Shown: positions 60,016 through 64,000 of the stretch, piece by piece
Layout: each line of letters starts with the position of its first letter
How positions within the stretch are numbered: the stretch's first letter is position 1
Origin: Trichoplusia ni
Lineage: Eukaryota; Arthropoda; Insecta; Lepidoptera; Noctuidae
DNA length: 64,000 nt
Reading direction: 5' to 3'
Assembly: GCF_003590095.1 (NCBI RefSeq)
Contig: NW_020800433.1
Span: forward strand, 105,151-169,150
Program-made: the position numbers and the translations under genes
Notes under the pieces: generated by a model
What the model was told of the DNA's origin: nothing
Databases searched by the model: none
Seen by the model: only the letters and a program-made list of their open reading frames with translations

Positions 60016-63000
60016 AGCAAATAGTAAATTATTTTCAAGCTGACACATAATAGATGTAAGTTACATTATCATACACATAAATAAGCAAGGGATGATCAGA
60101 TAAAAAGTTGCAGATAAGAATATGTAACATGGTCAAGGCATCTGCATACTAATTGATGTGACAAAGTAACTTTCTTATATCTTTTAGACACTTAATTAGC
60201 TGATAATGTTTCAGTGTCCAGTGTCCACATTGTAACTTTTAATTAAGTTTTAATTAATATAACATATATCCCAAATTTAGGTATTGTTTGAAATTTTAAT
60301 GTAACAATACTAACAATACTAGAGCCAGTCAGAACAGAATTCAACTGTAATTACGAAAATTCTACGAGTAAGCTCGAGACTCGCTTACAATTTATGATTA
60401 ATTTGTTGTTCATTGCGTGAGCTTTAATTAATACAAAAGTTACTGAATTCAAACCATCGGTTTAGTTAAGATATGATTAAAATTCTGTAAAATATTGGGT
60501 TATTGAATGAAATATATATACATTACAATGATAAATTTAACATTTAGGTTCAAATATTAATAAGGTAATGCCTAGTTGATATTTATCTGTTTCTCACTAG
60601 AATGTAGACACTATTTATTCAACCGCCTAACTCGCCTTAACACCAATCTAGATGGAATATAAACTCAAGCATTAAGATCTTTCCTTTAAGTACCCTCCGG
60701 AGTGTCATCGCCGCCGCACTTGGTAAATTGTTCCTACTTACACCATAATAGGTATATTACAAATTATACCTATGTTGCGTTAGGTATCATAAATACGCGT
60801 CGTAATGGTTTTTTCAATGCTTTTTACCCTCCCACAGACGCATTAGTCCAAAGTGTTTCTGGCTGTTCATCAGTTACAACACAGCATGAATTATAATTTT
60901 CATGCCAACATAATAAAAATTAAATTACATTTCATACCCTCATAATATTAAAATAAAAAGCCGAGAAGAACTTCTATATCTCAAATTAAATTTATGAAAA
61001 ACTTATTCTTAAACGATACGAGCACGGCATAGCGTGTTTATTACCATAAATATACTCATAATTCTCATAGTTGCAAAATATCAGCCTATGTTTAAACAAG
61101 CCTAGTAAAGTGTGTCAAACCAGATATCACATGTCATATAAGCATACGCCTGAAGCTGAAGCGACGACGAGTAGATCCCAAGAGTATTGCAGAATGAAGA
61201 TAACACTGCTGTCAAATAAATTATTACTTACACGTTATTATCTATCTACTAATGTTTGTTACCTACTTGTGAAACAGAAACAAACATAAAAAGTTAAAAA
61301 TAAATCCCTTTGATGGATTAAATTCTCAAGTAAAAGAGAACGAAGCCGCAGTAAACATATCGGCGGTTTACTCCGGTTTTTCGTTCCGGTATGTATAAAT
61401 GTACTGGAGAACCAATGTTCGGTTTGCTAATGATTGGCTTCTAGGACCAAGAGAAACCGCTTTTGGAACATTTAGGCGTTTTCATTCGATATAATAGTTA
61501 ACGCTTTATTGAATTACCGCCTTTTCTAATTTTCAAGATAACTAAATAAATCTAGAAGATTGTAGTAGAATAAAGTTCCTACAAACAAATCCAGTTAAGA
61601 TTTCGTCGCATCACTTGAATAATGAATAAGGGTCGCTAGGGTTACGGTTACCCAAAACTATCTTATCTTCCGGGACTTGACAACCGCCAGAATGGGCCAA
61701 TAAAGTTGAATGTATAAATAAATACAATTTGTACTTTGTTATTAGGCAATTGGTCAATGATCTAATTAAATATCTCGAGAAAACAAGACTGAAATCGAAG
61801 CAGAACTTAATATATTTGTTATTCTTAATAGTACCCAACTAAGTAAGACTTTAATTTGAATATTTGAACTTTTTATTCGTATATAAATACACAGCCATAT
61901 CCGCGTTACAGTAATTAAAGATAGAAGTTATCTAAGACTGGAAACAACGACTTCAATTGCTTTGTTTTTTAAGTTGATCAAGTATGGTGTTGTTTTGTAG
62001 TTGGTAGTTCAGCCTATGAAATATCTGAATATAAAATAGCGATGTTTTTAAGAAGAAAAAAACTTTCATTAAATAGATGAACGATTTTTTTTATTATAAA
62101 GTGTGGATTAGACCAATTATTAGAAAATCATTGATTCTACGCCATAACACGTTTTTCGTTTTCTTAGAATATACATTTTCCTAAACTATTTGTAATGAAA
62201 TGAAGCCATTTCATTTTACACTCATAATATGAAAATACATCAATGTTACAGCACACTGTCGGGAAACAAAAGAATGTTATCGCAGCATGTATATTAGAAA
62301 TAGAAAAGTTCACAGTTCAACTATCGCCCTGCTCTTGTCTTACTCAAACTTCATAATATCAATTTGATATTCCACCGCGCTTATCATTGTGTTCTGTGGA
62401 ATTGGCCTTAAAAGTTGAAAGCTTTGAACTATGTACGCCGCGTCCTGATCCTACTTGGGCTGTATTTACTCGGTCGCCGTGTTTTAATATTAATAACCCC
62501 ATACAGGAAGTTCCTGCAGTAGCTACCTACTTGCGAGCTTACGGCTTTTATGATGATGTTTACCGCCGACTCGCGTACGACGACGTAAACCAGCCTCAAA
62601 AAGCAAACTTAGGTACCTACAAGAAAATCTCTTCGAAGCTAGCTGTACAAAAGACGAATATTACAACTTTTAATTTCTAGCACTAATAACAACTTTAAGG
62701 GTAAATTAGGTTAGCGATAACGCCAAATATTTTACAACTTTAAATTTAAGTTTAGTTGGCATTTACTTTTAATATCACTTTTAACTCGTAAATGTTTTAT
62801 TGCTATAATAATAAAATGAACAAATTATAACCGTTTATTGTTTTTTCTAATTTTAAGATTTTAGGCTTTCTTATCAAAGGGTTAATGCGTAAATCGCTAC
62901 TCGCTAGAAAAGGTTGTATAATATCAATCATGTAGCAAATATTATGACGGCGCATTGCTTTGGTCATTTTATTATTAATAATTTGTGTCGCAGAAGAATA

Positions 63001-64000
63001 ATTTGCAACCTCTTGCATGGATCCTCTACTGACTGTCATCTAATGATGATAAAAGATCGTAGTCAAGTCGTAATCAAGAGTTTAATTGAATACCCTATCC
63101 CGATGTCAGCTATCCTTACACTCGCCGCCGACGACATATCAAGTTACTTAAATGCAATATAAATACTATAGAATAAATTTAAATACAATTTCTTACTTTT
63201 CAATAACAATTAAGTACTGTTATTAAAAATAAACACATTATGTGGATAATTAATATAACGTAGGTACGGTCTACTGAATTATATATTATGTACATACCTT
63301 GTCTGGGAAAAAAGGTTCAAAGCAATCCTGCTCCATCTATAAACCGTGTTACAAATATAATAAAGCTGAATATTTTGTTTGAACGAAATTATGGAATCTT
63401 ATCTCACTTTGTCTGGAACTATAATGGAGACTTGAAAAATTGTGTTCGTGTTCGATAGCTAAAATTTTGAGGATGATTAAAGGTTATTCAAGATCTCGCT
63501 TCGACCGAGACGAGGAAATGGTGGGAGAAAAATTTAAAGAAAAGGCTGGTTTACTTATATTTAAGTCTTAAAAAACTTACACCTGTATGAGTCTTGATTA
63601 CTAAAGATTTCCTTTTTGCATGGCCTTTCTTTTCTGTACTGCACCACGCTAGTCACTTTTATTTTATTATAATCACAATGCCTTTTTAATTTAAGTATAG
63701 GGAGTACCGAGTTTCAGCTATGAATAAAGAGTTATGTAGTCCTAGTCATGTTCTGATACAAAATCGCAAGATTGCATTGCATTTGTACACTAGTGTACGA
63801 GTTTTGTAAGGTAGGGTTACCATCAATTAGGGAATTTGTGAACTTGATAGATTTTACTAAAACGATATTGACTATGCCATAAATAAAGAAATTGTATCCG
63901 CACCTAAACACCGCTTCTCATAAAGATCATAAATATTTTCTAAGGAAGTCCTAGTGGCATTAGACGCCACAAACTCAAACGAAAGGCAGTGGCCAAGCCA

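Larger units (their letters stand above)
52826..64000. other. Probable first intron / 5' flank of sidekick
   Basis: Eleven kilobases with no confident coding exon. The sidekick model needs at least one more exon upstream (on the minus strand, so to the right), which suggests most of this is intron. Inside are a retroelement-like 3' end (about 53330-53650), a MITE (59773-60015) and an unexplained 114-codon minus-strand frame (55198-55542). Other open frames are short and without domains. Confidence 0.55.

Noticed and set aside
62387..62680. A 97-codon plus-strand frame in GC-richer sequence.
   Set aside because: It opens with GTG, not ATG, has no recognisable domain and no splice partner.
63301..63339. 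A 39-base minus-strand exon-like unit: TATAG acceptor, ATGGAGCAGGATTGC..., AAG|GTATGT donor.
   Set aside because: Its phase does not fit sidekick's first known exon, it encodes only 13 residues, and nothing else supports it.
1..64000. CRISPR arrays, bacterial operons, viral genes or integrated phage.
   Set aside because: The window is plainly eukaryotic: spliced genes throughout, no regularly spaced repeats and no recognisable viral proteins.

Overview
The window is nuclear DNA from an insect, almost certainly a lepidopteran (moth or butterfly). It is AT-rich, with short spliced exons and GT-AG introns. It also carries repeat fragments of kinds widespread in Lepidoptera: a retroelement tail ending in a GATGAT run, the 3' end of a non-LTR coding region, and several small inverted-repeat elements. 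All seven genes are conserved animal genes. I rebuilt them by joining exons with matching splice phases, and every model keeps one open frame.

Layout from left to right: (1) 152-3083 (+), the 3' part of the kelch-repeat actin-binding protein IPP, its first exon(s) being off the left edge. (2) 5023-7206 (-), a LanC-like protein. (3) 8228-13435 (+), the bZIP transcription factor CREB, head-to-head with LANCL across a compact shared promoter. (4) 15231-16181 (-), an intronless RAD23, tail-to-tail with CREB. (5) 19393-33235 (-), an 18-exon NURF301/BPTF chromatin remodeller of about 2569 residues. (6) 35764-37372 (+), AIMP2 of the multi-aminoacyl-tRNA-synthetase complex. (7) 39159-52825 (-), 27 exons of the adhesion protein Sidekick with six Ig domains, 13 FN3 domains, a membrane segment and a PDZ-ligand C-terminus; the signal-peptide exon(s) are not seen. 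The last 11 kb (52826-64000) is probably the first intron or 5' flank of sidekick, with no confident coding exon.

The genes do not form an operon or pathway; this is ordinary metazoan housekeeping and neural gene content. I found no clear new biological system. The points most worth a second look are: a cluster of CRE sites, including a perfect TGACGTCA, inside the CREB intron between the kinase-inducible-domain exon and the bZIP exon, which could be an ICER-like internal promoter; a very recent 125-bp tandem duplication over a NURF301 splice donor whose extra copy has an in-frame stop; two copies of an inverted-repeat element full of GTCGCT motifs and E-boxes; a perfect 19-bp hairpin and a candidate 21-nt microexon in sidekick; and extremely GC-rich exon patches in otherwise AT-rich DNA.
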